This document shows, piece after piece, positions 7,718 through 18,064 of a stretch of 64,000 nt of DNA (the stretch's first letter is position 1; the number at the start of each line of letters is the position of its first letter). The translations under genes were made by a program, and so were the position numbers. Source of the stretch: Bacteroidota bacterium (GTDB lineage: Bacteria; Bacteroidota; Bacteroidia; Chitinophagales; Chitinophagaceae); contig JAEWHC010000009.1 of assembly GCA_023387985.1 (NCBI GenBank), positions 310,001-374,000 of the forward strand, given 5' to 3'. Below the pieces are notes generated by a model. The model searched no databases and had not been told where the DNA came from. It saw only the letters and a program-made list of their open reading frames with translations.

Positions 7718-10402
7718 ATGCGAACGATGAAGGTCCTTTTGATACCGGTGTTCATGATCCTTTTTGCTCACGTGGCTGCAGGCCAATCGGTAATTACAGG
7801 AACGGTAGCCAATGAAGATGGAAAAATGCTGGCCAATGCAACCATAACGGTTGAAAATCCCGCGGACAGTTCGGTTATTGGATTTGGGTTATCCAACACG
7901 CAAGGCCAATTCCGGGTTAGTGTAAACAGCAAGCTTGAAAAATTGCTCGTTCGGGTAAGGTTACTGACTTACGCCAACCAATTCAAAGAAATTGACAATA
8001 AAACCCAGGAAATAAAATTCACGACCTGGCCACAAGCTGTTGAACTGAAAGAAGTAACCATCCGGCCTGCGCCAATTTCCGCGAGGGGAGATACCTTGAG
8101 TTATGACCCTAACGCTTTTGCGGCCATGCAGGACCGAAGCCTTGCCGATGTGGTAAAGCGGATGCCTGGTTTTGAAGTTTCGGAAGATGGGCAGATATCC
8201 TTCCAGGGCGAGTCCATCAACCGGTTTTATGTAGAAAACAAAGACCTGATGGGCGGCCGGTATGGTACGGTTACGAATGCGCTTCCTCACCGGGATATTT
8301 CCAGGATTGAGGTGCTGCAAAATCATCAACCGGTAAAAGCGCTGCAGGGATTGGAACCATCCGTTCAACCGGCGATCAACATAAAACTGAAAAAGCAGGT
8401 GACCTACACCGGGCGTGGTGATTTTGGTGCCGGCTTCAGCCCTGCCATCTGGAATGTGTCGCTGACCCCGATGATCTTTTCAAAAGACAGGCAGGCGGTG
8501 GTTACGTATAAATCAAATAATTCGGGCGACAACCTTGCCGGTGAAACCGGGAACATGATTTCCCTGCGTGGAATGGAAGGACGTTTGGTGAACAATACCA
8601 CAGGCAGCTGGCTCGGCATTTCCGGACCTTCCACGCCTGCCATTCCAATGAACCGCTATTTATTCAACAATGCACATTCATTCGGCATAAATGGAATGAC
8701 CGATATCGGCAAAGGATGGGAAACCAGGTTGAATGGCACTTACATGAATGACCATCAAACCCGTTCAGGCGGCAGTTATACGGAAATGCGTATAGACGGT
8801 TCCGGTTCCCAACCCCAGGGTATCCGTTTTACACGGCACAGCGACCTGGCAAATTTCCGGGAGAACATGACCGCCAGTTTTAACCTGGCGAAAAATGATA
8901 AGAACAATTTTGTGCGCAATATGCTTACCCTCCGCACCGACCGGAACAGCGACCGTGGCCCAATGATCGTCAATGATCTCCCGGTTGAGCAACGGCTCGC
9001 TTCACCAGGTTATTCTTTGCAAAATACATTCAGCACGCTTTTTATGGTGGGAAAAAAGCAAACCACAACAATTAACTTTCGTTCGTTTATCAATTACATT
9101 AACGAAAACCAGGATTATTCCATCTGGTCAGCAGGAAACCTGCAAAACAAAACCACTGATCTCACCGAAGCCGATCAAATGACCCAGTTCGCAGATTACA
9201 AAAGTTTCGAACTGGAAAAAGAGGCATCCGTTTCATTTCGGAAAAAAGATTGGAATTTTAGGCCGGGGGTCAATTACAGTTTATCTAAAAATGAACTGCA
9301 AAGCCGGCTGTCAGCTTTGGATGATGCCAAGCAGCAACTGGTTCTGGGCAATGAATGGTTCAATAATGTGGATTTCACCAACAATACCACAACGGGGTAT
9401 TTCAATATTGCGCTGAACCGTGACAACATCCGCTTTTCTTTGAATTTGCCCGTAGTAAATTATGAAATAAAAGCCGAAGACACGAAAAATCATTTCACCC
9501 GTAATTTAAATAAACTCGCATTTGAACCTTCTTCGTTTATTCGCTATGCGTTCAATCCGCTCTGGACATGGAACGCCAATGCAGGCATCCGCAACAATTT
9601 CGCCACAATAAGGAATCTATATCCCGCATTTATTTTTAGCGGACTAAACTTTAATGCCTATGATTCGGACATCTCAGAAACCCACAGCAAAAATGCAGGT
9701 AGCGGTGTTGAATATAAAAATACGCTGACGAATGTACTTGGGAACATTTCGGCAAGATATTCAACAAGCACAACCAATATCATGCTTTCGCAAAGCATAG
9801 CTCCAAATGGTTTACGGACCATGAAAGCTGTACTGCAGGATAACAAGATCAATTCACAGTCCGTATCAGGCTCCCTCGGGAAATATTTTACGGATATTGG
9901 AACCAATGTTTCTTTGAGCGGTGGATTTAACCGTTCCACGTCCAACAACCTGATCAACAATATCCTGCTGCCGGTTACTTCCAAAAGTCAGAACGCAGGA
10001 TTCAGGGTCAGCAACAATAAATCGTCGAAGGCCACGGTGGAATACAGCCTCGATATGAGCTTTTCACAACGCATGAGCAAAAATATCACCACGCCGTCAT
10101 CGAATTTCATGCATGATCTCAAGCTATTTATTTATCCGGTCAAAAACAACACGCTTCGCCTGAACTGGAACAACTCCACTTACAAAACCGATGCGCAGCG
10201 GTTCACCAATAATTTCCTGGATTTGATCTACCAGTACAACCTGGAAAAACGCAAAATGGATTTCGAGATCAAATGGATGAATATTTTAAACACAAAGACC
10301 TACGAGCAGGCCATTGTATCCGCCATTGAAACCACCACAACGTACTATACCATCAGGCCGTCACAAGTATTGTTTTCGGTGCGGATGAATTTGCGGAAGT
10401 AA
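7718..10402 (+). CDS. outer-membrane beta-barrel, TonB-receptor-like with carboxypeptidase regulatory-like domain
   Basis: An 894-residue envelope protein: signal peptide (1-22), a carboxypeptidase regulatory-like beta-sandwich (about 23-105, starting VITGTVANEDGK), a plug-like domain (about 125-215, with LADVVKRMPGFEVSEDGQI and DISRIEVLQNHQPVKAL), then a long stretch of alternating aromatic beta strands forming a barrel, ending ILFSVRMNLRK. No TonB box could be identified. It is likely co-transcribed with the GLPGLI gene (no -7 element in the gap). Substrate unknown; no SusD partner is present, so a polysaccharide-uptake system of the usual Sus type is not indicated. Confidence 0.85.
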   Translation: MRTMKVLLIPVFMILFAHVAAGQSVITGTVANEDGKMLANATITVENPADSSVIGFGLSNTQGQFRVSVNSKLEKLLVRVRLLTYANQFKEIDNKTQEIKFTTWPQAVELKEVTIRPAPISARGDTLSYDPNAFAAMQDRSLADVVKRMPGFEVSEDGQISFQGESINRFYVENKDLMGGRYGTVTNALPHRDISRIEVLQNHQPVKALQGLEPSVQPAINIKLKKQVTYTGRGDFGAGFSPAIWNVSLTPMIFSKDRQAVVTYKSNNSGDNLAGETGNMISLRGMEGRLVNNTTGSWLGISGPSTPAIPMNRYLFNNAHSFGINGMTDIGKGWETRLNGTYMNDHQTRSGGSYTEMRIDGSGSQPQGIRFTRHSDLANFRENMTASFNLAKNDKNNFVRNMLTLRTDRNSDRGPMIVNDLPVEQRLASPGYSLQNTFSTLFMVGKKQTTTINFRSFINYINENQDYSIWSAGNLQNKTTDLTEADQMTQFADYKSFELEKEASVSFRKKDWNFRPGVNYSLSKNELQSRLSALDDAKQQLVLGNEWFNNVDFTNNTTTGYFNIALNRDNIRFSLNLPVVNYEIKAEDTKNHFTRNLNKLAFEPSSFIRYAFNPLWTWNANAGIRNNFATIRNLYPAFIFSGLNFNAYDSDISETHSKNAGSGVEYKNTLTNVLGNISARYSTSTTNIMLSQSIAPNGLRTMKAVLQDNKINSQSVSGSLGKYFTDIGTNVSLSGGFNRSTSNNLINNILLPVTSKSQNAGFRVSNNKSSKATVEYSLDMSFSQRMSKNITTPSSNFMHDLKLFIYPVKNNTLRLNWNNSTYKTDAQRFTNNFLDLIYQYNLEKRKMDFEIKWMNILNTKTYEQAIVSAIETTTTYYTIRPSQVLFSVRMNLRK

Positions 10403-10479
10403 TCCCCGAATGCATTTAACGGATGGCTTCGCTTAACCACAGATGTGCTGACAGCGTGCCCATTTCTGCTTGCCAAACA

Positions 10480-11874
10480 CTAATGGCTTCGCAGATTATC
10501 TCCGTCTGTTCTGTGCAACCTTGTGTAAACCATACTCGATATCATGGTTATTATGCCCACGATGACGAATGTAATGCGGAAAGTGGTGTGGAGGCTTTCG
10601 GGCTTATGACCAAAACCCGTTTGCACGAAACGCAGAATGGTGAGCCCAATGGCAATGCCGAACCCGATGGCGAGTTGCTGATTCACGGCAAGCAGACTGT
10701 TGCCGCTGCTTGTATTGAAATCCCGCAGGTCGGCAATGGCCAGGGAATTCATGGCAGTAAATTGCACAGAATTGAACCAACCCATAATAAACGTGATGGG
10801 CAAAAACCAGTAAACTGAAGAATGCGGGCCAGGAAGTGCGAGCATGATGATCATTATGCCAATGATGAGGGTATTGGCGATTAGTATGTTTTTGTAGCCG
10901 ATCTTGTCGATCAGTGGTATCACGGTTCGCTTGCTCAGCATTGCCGCTATCGCCAGGGGAGCCACCATCCAGCCACTTGTTGTTGCCGATTGCTCATAAG
11001 GTACCTGGATCAGCAAAGGGATTAAAAGGGGAATTGAACTGATGCCCAGCCGGCTTGCGAGGTTGCCCAGCAAGCCCACCCGGAAAGTTCGGATTAGAAA
11101 AAGGTTGGTCGGGAACAATGCGTCCTCATTTCTGCGGGCATGACGGAAATAGAAATAAAGGAACAACCCCCCGGCTAAAAGCAGGAGGATGACTACGGTA
11201 AGCATTTTGGGCTGCCCCATCAATTCCAGCGAAATGGAGAGAACAAGGGAAGCAATGCCAAACAAAATGAAGCCTTTAAAATCCATTGCCGCATTGGGTC
11301 TCGAATAATCGGGCATAAACCAAAAGCTCATGATGATCCCGAATAAAGCAATGGGTATATTGATGAGGAATATCCAGTGCCAGCTCACATATTCTACAAG
11401 GTAACCACCCAACAGCGGACCGAGTATTGGCCCCATTAATGCAGGGACGATAGCATAATTCATAGCCTGTACAAATTCCTTTTTTTCATAGGTTTTGATT
11501 AAGGCAAGCCTGGCAACCGGCGTCATCATGCTTCCTCCAATGCCCTGGATCACCCGGCTGAGGTTTAGCATTAAAAGAGAATTGCTCATGGCACAAAGTG
11601 CAGACCCGATGGCAAAAATGATCAGCGACAGGATGAATATTTTTTTAGTGCCAAAGCGGTCAGCAAGATAACCAGATAACGGGATCAGCAAGGCCAGAGT
11701 TAAGACGTAACTGATGATGGCCGATTGCATATTGAGTGGAGACTCCTGCAGGTCGGTGGCCATTTGCGGCAGGGCAGTATTCAGGATGGTTGAATCCAAC
11801 ATCTGCATAAAAATGGCCGTTGCCAGAATATAAGGCAGGTATTTTTTTAAAGAAGGTTCCGGCGAACTCAACAT
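10480..11874 (-). CDS. MFS transporter, DHA2 (EmrB/MdtD-like) family
   Basis: Proton-driven drug or metabolite exporter of the inner membrane with about 14 hydrophobic segments. The DHA2 signature is visible in LDSTILNTALPQMATDL (TM1) and in GYLADRFGTKKIF (motif A), SRVIQGIGGSMMTPVARL (motif B/C region) and GPLLGGYLVEYVSWHWIF. The longest frame starts with a TTG that is the last three bases of an exact promoter element, so I use the ATG at 11874 (464 residues). No membrane-fusion (EmrA) or TolC-like partner is adjacent, which fits an MdtD-like stand-alone carrier. It converges with the receptor gene. Confidence 0.9.
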   Translation of the reverse strand: MLSSPEPSLKKYLPYILATAIFMQMLDSTILNTALPQMATDLQESPLNMQSAIISYVLTLALLIPLSGYLADRFGTKKIFILSLIIFAIGSALCAMSNSLLMLNLSRVIQGIGGSMMTPVARLALIKTYEKKEFVQAMNYAIVPALMGPILGPLLGGYLVEYVSWHWIFLINIPIALFGIIMSFWFMPDYSRPNAAMDFKGFILFGIASLVLSISLELMGQPKMLTVVILLLLAGGLFLYFYFRHARRNEDALFPTNLFLIRTFRVGLLGNLASRLGISSIPLLIPLLIQVPYEQSATTSGWMVAPLAIAAMLSKRTVIPLIDKIGYKNILIANTLIIGIMIIMLALPGPHSSVYWFLPITFIMGWFNSVQFTAMNSLAIADLRDFNTSSGNSLLAVNQQLAIGFGIAIGLTILRFVQTGFGHKPESLHTTFRITFVIVGIITMISSMVYTRLHRTDGDNLRSH

Positions 11875-11880
11875 AGCTGG

Positions 11881-11888
11881 CAAAGGTA
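11881..11888 (-). promoter_or_regulatory. -7 promoter element of the DHA2 transporter (leaderless spacing)
   Basis: Exact TACCTTTG, six bases from the ATG. Same octamer and same six-base gap as in front of rlmD. Confidence 0.5.
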
Positions 11889-11955
11889 TTGCGGCCTGGC
11901 CATTAGATTAAAAACTGCCTAAAGCTTTGTTCAAAAGGTGCGGCAGGCAGATGCA

Positions 11956-12378
11956 TTATGGCTCCTCATTTTCTGCCCCCGGGTCATCTTTTTTAATCTC
12001 TTTCAATTCTTCCTGTTTGATGTTTGCCTCCATTTTTTCCGTTTTCAGGTTTTGCCTAAGGAGGCCAAACAAACTCATATAGAGATTGGCTACGGCAACA
12101 ACCGCGAAGAAACTGATAAGATAGCCCCGCCAATCATCAACGATCAGGGTAAATCGGGTAATGATGATAAAAATAAGTGCCACGTAATGACTGAAACAGT
12201 ATTCGCAGGTAAACAGATAAAAGAATTTTCGGGTAAGAAGGCTCTGACCGGTCTTTGCTCTTTTGGCGCAGTATTCCCGCGGTTCACGAAATATTTCCTC
12301 ATGGGTTACGGTCCAGGCAATACAAGCGACAGCCAGGGCAAGAATAAGCAGTGTATAAATTTCATTCCAGTAATTCAT
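11956..12378 (-). CDS. small membrane protein, DUF1360-like
   Basis: A 140-residue protein with two to three membrane segments (about 8-24, 54-73, 82-104) and a charged, Glu/Lys-rich C-terminal tail that looks coiled or disordered. The motif FTCEYCFSHYVAL, a CxxC pair next to a membrane helix, resembles DUF1360 proteins, but the match is from memory and weak. The frame can be read from a TTG at 12384; the ATG at 12378 gives MNYWNEIYTLL and is preferred. It lies between the DHA2 carrier and the NMO-LytTR gene on the same strand with gaps of 81 and 174 bp. Role unknown. Confidence 0.6.
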   Translation of the reverse strand: MNYWNEIYTLLILALAVACIAWTVTHEEIFREPREYCAKRAKTGQSLLTRKFFYLFTCEYCFSHYVALIFIIITRFTLIVDDWRGYLISFFAVVAVANLYMSLFGLLRQNLKTEKMEANIKQEELKEIKKDDPGAENEEP

Positions 12379-12552
12379 TTTCAAAATTTAACTGATGCGG
12401 GTCTGCAAATATCATGCATCTCTCAATTCATCTTAGGCCAGAATGAATTTGTTTTCAGCGCAAAACCGGGGTAGAGAAAGCTCTTTCCAGCCCGGCATAT
12501 AGCTTCAGGCTTTGATAAGGTACCGGATTCACGTCCATCAGGCCTTTGAATC

Positions 12553-13932
12553 CTATTCCATCGTTAAACCACCAATCAGTTGCAGGAGTTCGTCTTTTTT
12601 CCTCCTGCTGATATCGATTTCTTCATCATTGTTCATTACAATATGCCCCCCTTCGCCCCTAATGTATTTTTTGATATGCTCCACATTGACCAAATGGGAG
12701 TTATGAACCCGGAAAAAATTGTAAGGGGCAAGCAGAGCTTCAAAATCGCCGATCAATCTGGTTACAAGAATTTTTTTATCATTTACAAGGTGCAAATTTG
12801 AATAGTTTCCACTCGATTCGATATGTAAAATGGCTTTTACCGGAATAAACTCAAATCCTCCCGTAATGGGAATGCTGATTTTTTCCTCCTGGCTCTTGTA
12901 AACCATTTTTTCGGTTTCCTGTACGTGCCGGTCATCATGGCCGTGAGATTCACATTTGTTGACCACCCGCTCCACGCCTTTCTCAAATTGCCGGGACACC
13001 GAATGCAGCGTGTTTTTACACTCCTCCCAAATTTCCCTCACCACTTCGGCTGCAGGTTTTAATTCATCAATCAAACCCGATACCTGGCCAATTTCCAGTT
13101 CTCCTTCCCGGAGGTCTCCTTCGAACATACCCCTTTTGGCGCGACCCTTACCAAGCAGGGCGAGAAGTTCTTCTTTTGTCGCCCCACCCGCTTCTGCATC
13201 TGCTACAGCATCATAAAAGGCATTTTTCAATAAACGGACGGGTGTAAGGCTTTTCATGGCAAGTTTGGTGTCGCCTTCTGCGGCTTTCAATATCAATTCT
13301 TTAAAATGCATATGGCTGCTTGCTTCTGGCGTGGCTACAAACCGGCTGCCAACCTGAACCCCTTCTGCACCCAGGCATAATGCTGCAGCCATTTGCCTGC
13401 CAAAACCAATGCCCCCTGCAGCAATAACAGGAATATCGACCACTTTTACCACCTGGGGAACAAGCACAATGGTTGTTGTTTCTTCCCGGCCATTGTGGCC
13501 GCCAGCTTCAAAACCTTCAGCTACCACCGCGTCGCATCCGGCTTCCTGCGCCTTCAGCGCAAATTTGCTGCTGCTCACCACATGCACCACCCGTATGCCT
13601 GCATCTTTAAGGCGTTGCGTATGGATATTCGGATTTCCTGCACTGGTAAAAACTACCGGCACCTTATATTGAAGAATCGTCTTTATATGATCTTCAATGG
13701 CCGGATACAGCAGGGGCAAATTCACCGCAAAAGGCTTGTCGCATACCTGCCGAAGTTTCTGTACATGCTCCTCCAGGATATGGGGATGCATGCTTCCGGC
13801 GCCCAAAATGCCCAGGCCGCCGGCATTGCTTACGGCCGAAGCCAACCGCCACCCGCTTGCCCAAACCATACCGGCCTGGATAATCGGAATCTCAATGCCA
13901 AAAAGACCGGTAACGCGGTTTTGAAGTTTCAT
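12553..13932 (-). CDS. nitronate monooxygenase/FabK-like FMN enzyme fused to a LytTR DNA-binding domain
   Basis: One uninterrupted 459-residue frame with two unrelated parts. Residues 1 to about 310 are a TIM-barrel flavoprotein of the nitronate monooxygenase / FabK group: GMVWASGWRLASAVSNAGG at the start, AGGHNG at 143-148 with the candidate catalytic His146, and the FMN-phosphate site AAGGIGFG (171-178) and GVQVGSRF (191-198). Residues about 311-350 are a charged linker with two Cys and several His. Residues about 351-453 are a LytTR domain: EFIPVKAILHIESSGNYSNL, FFRVHNSHLVNVEHIKKYI and ISRRKKDELLQLI are its classic segments. LytTR domains bind DNA, normally behind a response-regulator receiver. 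No receiver or partner kinase is present. An internal ATG (Met343) could yield a free LytTR protein. Function as a ligand- or redox-responsive regulator is inference. Confidence 0.88.
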   Translation of the reverse strand: MKLQNRVTGLFGIEIPIIQAGMVWASGWRLASAVSNAGGLGILGAGSMHPHILEEHVQKLRQVCDKPFAVNLPLLYPAIEDHIKTILQYKVPVVFTSAGNPNIHTQRLKDAGIRVVHVVSSSKFALKAQEAGCDAVVAEGFEAGGHNGREETTTIVLVPQVVKVVDIPVIAAGGIGFGRQMAAALCLGAEGVQVGSRFVATPEASSHMHFKELILKAAEGDTKLAMKSLTPVRLLKNAFYDAVADAEAGGATKEELLALLGKGRAKRGMFEGDLREGELEIGQVSGLIDELKPAAEVVREIWEECKNTLHSVSRQFEKGVERVVNKCESHGHDDRHVQETEKMVYKSQEEKISIPITGGFEFIPVKAILHIESSGNYSNLHLVNDKKILVTRLIGDFEALLAPYNFFRVHNSHLVNVEHIKKYIRGEGGHIVMNNDEEIDISRRKKDELLQLIGGLTME

Positions 13933-14326
13933 AGTGGCAATTTGCAGCTTTTATTCATGAATTTGCAGCAATTTCATTACAATTTATCGACCTGGGAGGG
14001 CTATGTAAAACAATGGACATCGCCCGGCCGGGGGTATCAGTTTCTCCAGTTTCCTGTAAATTTTTTTCTATTATAATCTACGATATTTCCATCCATGTTT
14101 TCGTCGGAACATCCGAAGCTTCAATTGCAGCACCTGATTTCCATCGGTTGCTATCACAAATATAATTGATAAAAAATTTGAATTATTGATTTATGGAGGT
14201 TATTTTAGTCAAGATTTACAGGCTCGTTTAACGGGCAGAAAGACCAGGTTTACTACTTCCCATCTGCTTCCCTTATATCCGGAAGCATAAATGCAACAGC
14301 ATTACATCACCACAAAATAAACAGGC
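13933..14326. other. 394-bp divergent intergenic region
   Basis: Separates the NMO-LytTR gene from the T9SS cargo gene. It holds an exact leftward TATATTTG (-7 type, 14157-14164), which would give a leader of about 215 bases to the NMO-LytTR gene, and a close direct repeat of CAGTTTC at 14038-14044 and 14047-14053. LytTR proteins bind short direct repeats, but usually about two helical turns apart, so a link to autoregulation is only a suggestion. No ORF or RNA seen. Confidence 0.35.
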
Positions 14327-17300
14327 ATGGCAAAGTACATTCTGCGATTTTTGATTTGTTGGTTTTTGGGCCTGCCGTTTGCCGGGGATGCGCAACTTTA
14401 TGAAAGTTTCGAAACGGGCCTGCCAACTGCATATGACGTAACCACAAGTTATACCCTGGGTTCAGGCATTTGGACCGGCCAGGCAAACGGCCTGGTACAA
14501 TCTGCCACGGGGAGCATTTCTGGAAATTATGCCCTGCAATTGCGAAGTCAGACTGGGGCGCAAATCGTTGGTCCGGCATTAAGCGGCGGTGTATCTGAGA
14601 TAAGTTTCTATGTTAGTTCGTCAACGGTCAGCGGGGGCGTGCAAGTCAATTATTCGATTGATGATGGATTAACCTGGGTTGCAGCCGGTAACAGTCCCTT
14701 TACAGGCATTGGTACAGCTCCGGTTTTGAAAACTGCAATAGTCAATTCCAATGCTCCTGGTATCCGGATCCAGTTTTACAGAACCGCAGCAACAATATAT
14801 ATTGGCGACGTCGTTATCCATCCAAATTGTAATGCTCCTTCAATGCCAACCGGTACGATCAACGGGATCAGCCCCGCATGCGCAAATGGTACCCTCAGTT
14901 ATATTCACGGTACCGGCCAGCCTGAAGGAGGGATCAGTTACTACTGGCAATCAGAACGTTTTGGACGTTCTCCTGCTTTCGCTGCGGGCAATGCCCTTAC
15001 TACAAATTCATCAGGCAAATATTATGTACGGGCATTCAACAGTATACAGAATTGTTGGAGTCATAACTCATCTTCGCCTATGGAATTGATGGTCAATCCG
15101 CAGGCGACCATAACCACATCACCGCCCTCAACCGTAAATGCAGTAAGTGGTGATGCGGTCAGCCTGAATTTTAACGCTGCAAATTTTTCCTCTTTGTTAT
15201 GGCAATATTCTACTGATGCCGGTGCGAGTTGGGCGGATTTGGATGAAGCCGGGGCCTACACCGGAACAACAACCAACTTATTGGTTATAGGCAATACCAC
15301 TGAATCTATGAACGGGTACCGGTACCGGGGAGAGGCCAGGGGCATAACGCCCTGCAATGATGTGAATACCAGTGCTGTTGTATTGAATGTTGGTCCCGGT
15401 CCCTGCCTGGATGAAGGTTTCGACGGGGGTTCCGCCACTCCACCGGGCTGGACTTTCAGTGGCGTTGTAAATGTTTATACAAATGCAATCAATTCAGGCC
15501 GCAACACACCGGCAATCAGTTTGGATGATGATGGCGACAGGGTAGTAACGCCAATCCTGGGCGCTCCTGCAGCGGAATTGTATTTTTGGATTAAAGGCCA
15601 GGGTACCAATGCCACTTCTGCCCTGCTGATCGAAGGATTCAATGGCAGCTCCTGGATTACGGTGGCATCTATGGCAAATATTCCTACCCAGGAAGATCAG
15701 GGGCATATTACATTCAATGCAGCAAACAGCCCTGCAATGGCCAATAATGATTTCACGCGTTTTCGCTTTACATACAGTAAAAGTGCAGGAAATCTTGCGC
15801 TTGATGATGTCATCATCCGTTGCCGCAACATCAATATTTGTTCAGGTAAATACTATCGTTCTTCGGGGAGTGGAAGCTTTAGTGACCCGAATGTTTGGGA
15901 GGTGAGTAATGATAAATTATCCTGGAGTTCAGCCTGTGCATTTCCGCAAAGCTGGAACAATGCAGAGGTAAGCATCCGCAATGGGCATAGTGTTTCCATT
16001 TTAAATGCCCATATTATTGTAAACTCGTTGATTATTGAAGAAGGCGGAAAACTAACTACGCCAAATGCCCTGGGAAGCCTCACCATACTGAATGGCAATA
16101 CCTCGGGGCCGGATTTTGTGGTAAACGGAACATTTGAGGAAAATGCGAGTGCTGCGACAACCACCCGTTTCCGACCGGGGGCCACATGGTTATTGGCGGA
16201 TCAGGCCAATGCAAAAATGATCAAAACAAATGCCGGTGGGGCGGGTGCCTACCGCGATAATTATCATGGTGGCATTTCCAATATGGGGGCTAACGCTCTT
16301 TGGATTTACGACAAGGGAACAGCAACCAATGTACAAACTGTTTCACGGGGAATGGTTTATCCAAACCTGACATTCATCAACAGCGGTCCTGCGGATTATG
16401 CTTTCGAGGGATCATTAAATGCGTTGACGGGTTCCACCGAAAATATCCGGGTTAATGGCAACCTTGAATTAAAATCCGTTTCCGGCCGGGCCTTGAGAGT
16501 TGACTACAATAACGTTTACCCTTTTCCCTTCAAAATTGGCGGTAATCTCATCATTGGTGAAAATACCATCATCCGGAACGACCATGCAGGAATTTCTTCA
16601 GGCAGCTATGGAGTGGGTACGGGATTAGAGGTTCTGGGAAACCTTGTCATAAACGGTACGCTTGATTTTACCGGCAACGCATCAAATCCTGCGGGCATAT
16701 TGAAGCTTTCCGGTTCAATTCCCCAATTGATTACCGGAAGTCCGGTCGAGGAAATCCGGGTTCAGGTATTTGAATTAAACAATGAGAGTTCGCCATCCTC
16801 TGCGGCCATCACCAGTAATGTACCGATTCATGTATTTAGAGAATTGCGTTTTACTGAAGGCATCTTGTCCACAAACTCCACCAACAAACTCACGCTTTTT
16901 GAGGATGCGGTTTTTCAGAATGCCGGATCTGCACGTTTCATCAACGGGCCCGTAAGTAAGAAAATGAATGCTGCAAATCCATTTGTTGAATTCCCTGTGG
17001 GAAAAATAAACGGTACCGTAAATAACGGATACAGGCCGGTAAGGTTCGATCTCCGGACCGGAGATTGCACCATGCAAGCTGAATATTTCTTTGCCATTCC
17101 CCCAACGCCTTCAAACACCTGTGGAGGTTGTGAAAGCTTTCACGCCCATTTGCAGGGAATTCAAAACAATGAATTTTGGAACGTAATCAAAACAAGTGCA
17201 GGGGCAATGCAAGGTATTGTAAAAATGGAATACCGGTTTCCTGGCGAAGATAAATGGCGCTCCCAGCCAGGCTACCCTGTCTCCATTCATTATGCCGCCA

Positions 17301-18049
17301 ACGTAGCCATAACAAAACGCAATACCGCTTCGGCCGGCCAGTGGCAGTGGGCATTTACACGTGGTGCAGGTGAATTTGAAATGGATGACGATCCAGGATT
17401 GGAGACCGTACACCACCTCAACTCACCCAAATGGCTGCAAACTGCCCCCCTGAATGATTTCGGAACATTCACCACCGGGTTTGGTTTACCGATCATCCTC
17501 GATCTTTCTCAACCTTTCAGGCTTGTCAGTTTCACCGGAGAGGTAAATAACGGCTTCGCGGAGCTTCAATGGCAAATGGAAGAGGTTAGGGAACTGGTTT
17601 ATACCGAAGTAGAATACAGTAAACCGGGTGGCCATTTCATCCGCCTTGCCACACAACCAACGCTGGGTCATGATTACGCATTCCGCCATCTGCTTTCCGG
17701 GGCCGGTTTACATTTTTTCCGGTTAAAATTTTACGACATCAATGGAAAACATTTCTACAGTCCGGTTTTGGAATTGCATGGGCCTCTTGGTGAACAAATA
17801 CCTGTGCAATGGTTATTTCACCCCGGAACCCAAAAGGGAAAATTGCTGCTGCAATCTATCGCTGCAGGCCAGGCTTCCTGGCAACTATTCAGCATGCACG
17901 GTCAGTTGATTTCACGCGGGAATATCCGTTTGTTCCCGGGTCAGAATATTCATGAGATCAACATGCCTGGCCTGCAATCCGGGGTCTATTTTCTGCGGAT
18001 ACAGGTGGATAGCGAAACGCCAAAAGCATTCCAGTTCGTAAACTTGTAG
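14327..18049 (+). CDS. large secreted multidomain protein with T9SS sorting domain
   Basis: A 1240-residue extracellular protein. A signal peptide (1-22, ending GDAQ) is followed by a choice-of-anchor/MAM-like beta-sandwich (about 25-165, YESFETGLP), Ig-like or PKD-like modules (about 170-350), a second choice-of-anchor domain (about 355-500, CLDEGFDGGSATPPGW), and a long repeat-rich beta region (about 510-1050, SIRNGHSVSILNAHIIVNS) resembling a beta-helix or G8-like fold. The last 75 residues (WQLFSMHGQLISRG, LQSGVYFLRIQV) form a type A T9SS C-terminal domain, which sends the protein through the type IX system to the cell surface. No catalytic site recognised; adhesin or matrix role is inference. 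No T9SS machinery is in this window. Confidence 0.87.
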   Translation: MAKYILRFLICWFLGLPFAGDAQLYESFETGLPTAYDVTTSYTLGSGIWTGQANGLVQSATGSISGNYALQLRSQTGAQIVGPALSGGVSEISFYVSSSTVSGGVQVNYSIDDGLTWVAAGNSPFTGIGTAPVLKTAIVNSNAPGIRIQFYRTAATIYIGDVVIHPNCNAPSMPTGTINGISPACANGTLSYIHGTGQPEGGISYYWQSERFGRSPAFAAGNALTTNSSGKYYVRAFNSIQNCWSHNSSSPMELMVNPQATITTSPPSTVNAVSGDAVSLNFNAANFSSLLWQYSTDAGASWADLDEAGAYTGTTTNLLVIGNTTESMNGYRYRGEARGITPCNDVNTSAVVLNVGPGPCLDEGFDGGSATPPGWTFSGVVNVYTNAINSGRNTPAISLDDDGDRVVTPILGAPAAELYFWIKGQGTNATSALLIEGFNGSSWITVASMANIPTQEDQGHITFNAANSPAMANNDFTRFRFTYSKSAGNLALDDVIIRCRNINICSGKYYRSSGSGSFSDPNVWEVSNDKLSWSSACAFPQSWNNAEVSIRNGHSVSILNAHIIVNSLIIEEGGKLTTPNALGSLTILNGNTSGPDFVVNGTFEENASAATTTRFRPGATWLLADQANAKMIKTNAGGAGAYRDNYHGGISNMGANALWIYDKGTATNVQTVSRGMVYPNLTFINSGPADYAFEGSLNALTGSTENIRVNGNLELKSVSGRALRVDYNNVYPFPFKIGGNLIIGENTIIRNDHAGISSGSYGVGTGLEVLGNLVINGTLDFTGNASNPAGILKLSGSIPQLITGSPVEEIRVQVFELNNESSPSSAAITSNVPIHVFRELRFTEGILSTNSTNKLTLFEDAVFQNAGSARFINGPVSKKMNAANPFVEFPVGKINGTVNNGYRPVRFDLRTGDCTMQAEYFFAIPPTPSNTCGGCESFHAHLQGIQNNEFWNVIKTSAGAMQGIVKMEYRFPGEDKWRSQPGYPVSIHYAANVAITKRNTASAGQWQWAFTRGAGEFEMDDDPGLETVHHLNSPKWLQTAPLNDFGTFTTGFGLPIILDLSQPFRLVSFTGEVNNGFAELQWQMEEVRELVYTEVEYSKPGGHFIRLATQPTLGHDYAFRHLLSGAGLHFFRLKFYDINGKHFYSPVLELHGPLGEQIPVQWLFHPGTQKGKLLLQSIAAGQASWQLFSMHGQLISRGNIRLFPGQNIHEINMPGLQSGVYFLRIQVDSETPKAFQFVNL

Positions 18050-18064
18050 AGCTGACCATCATGC

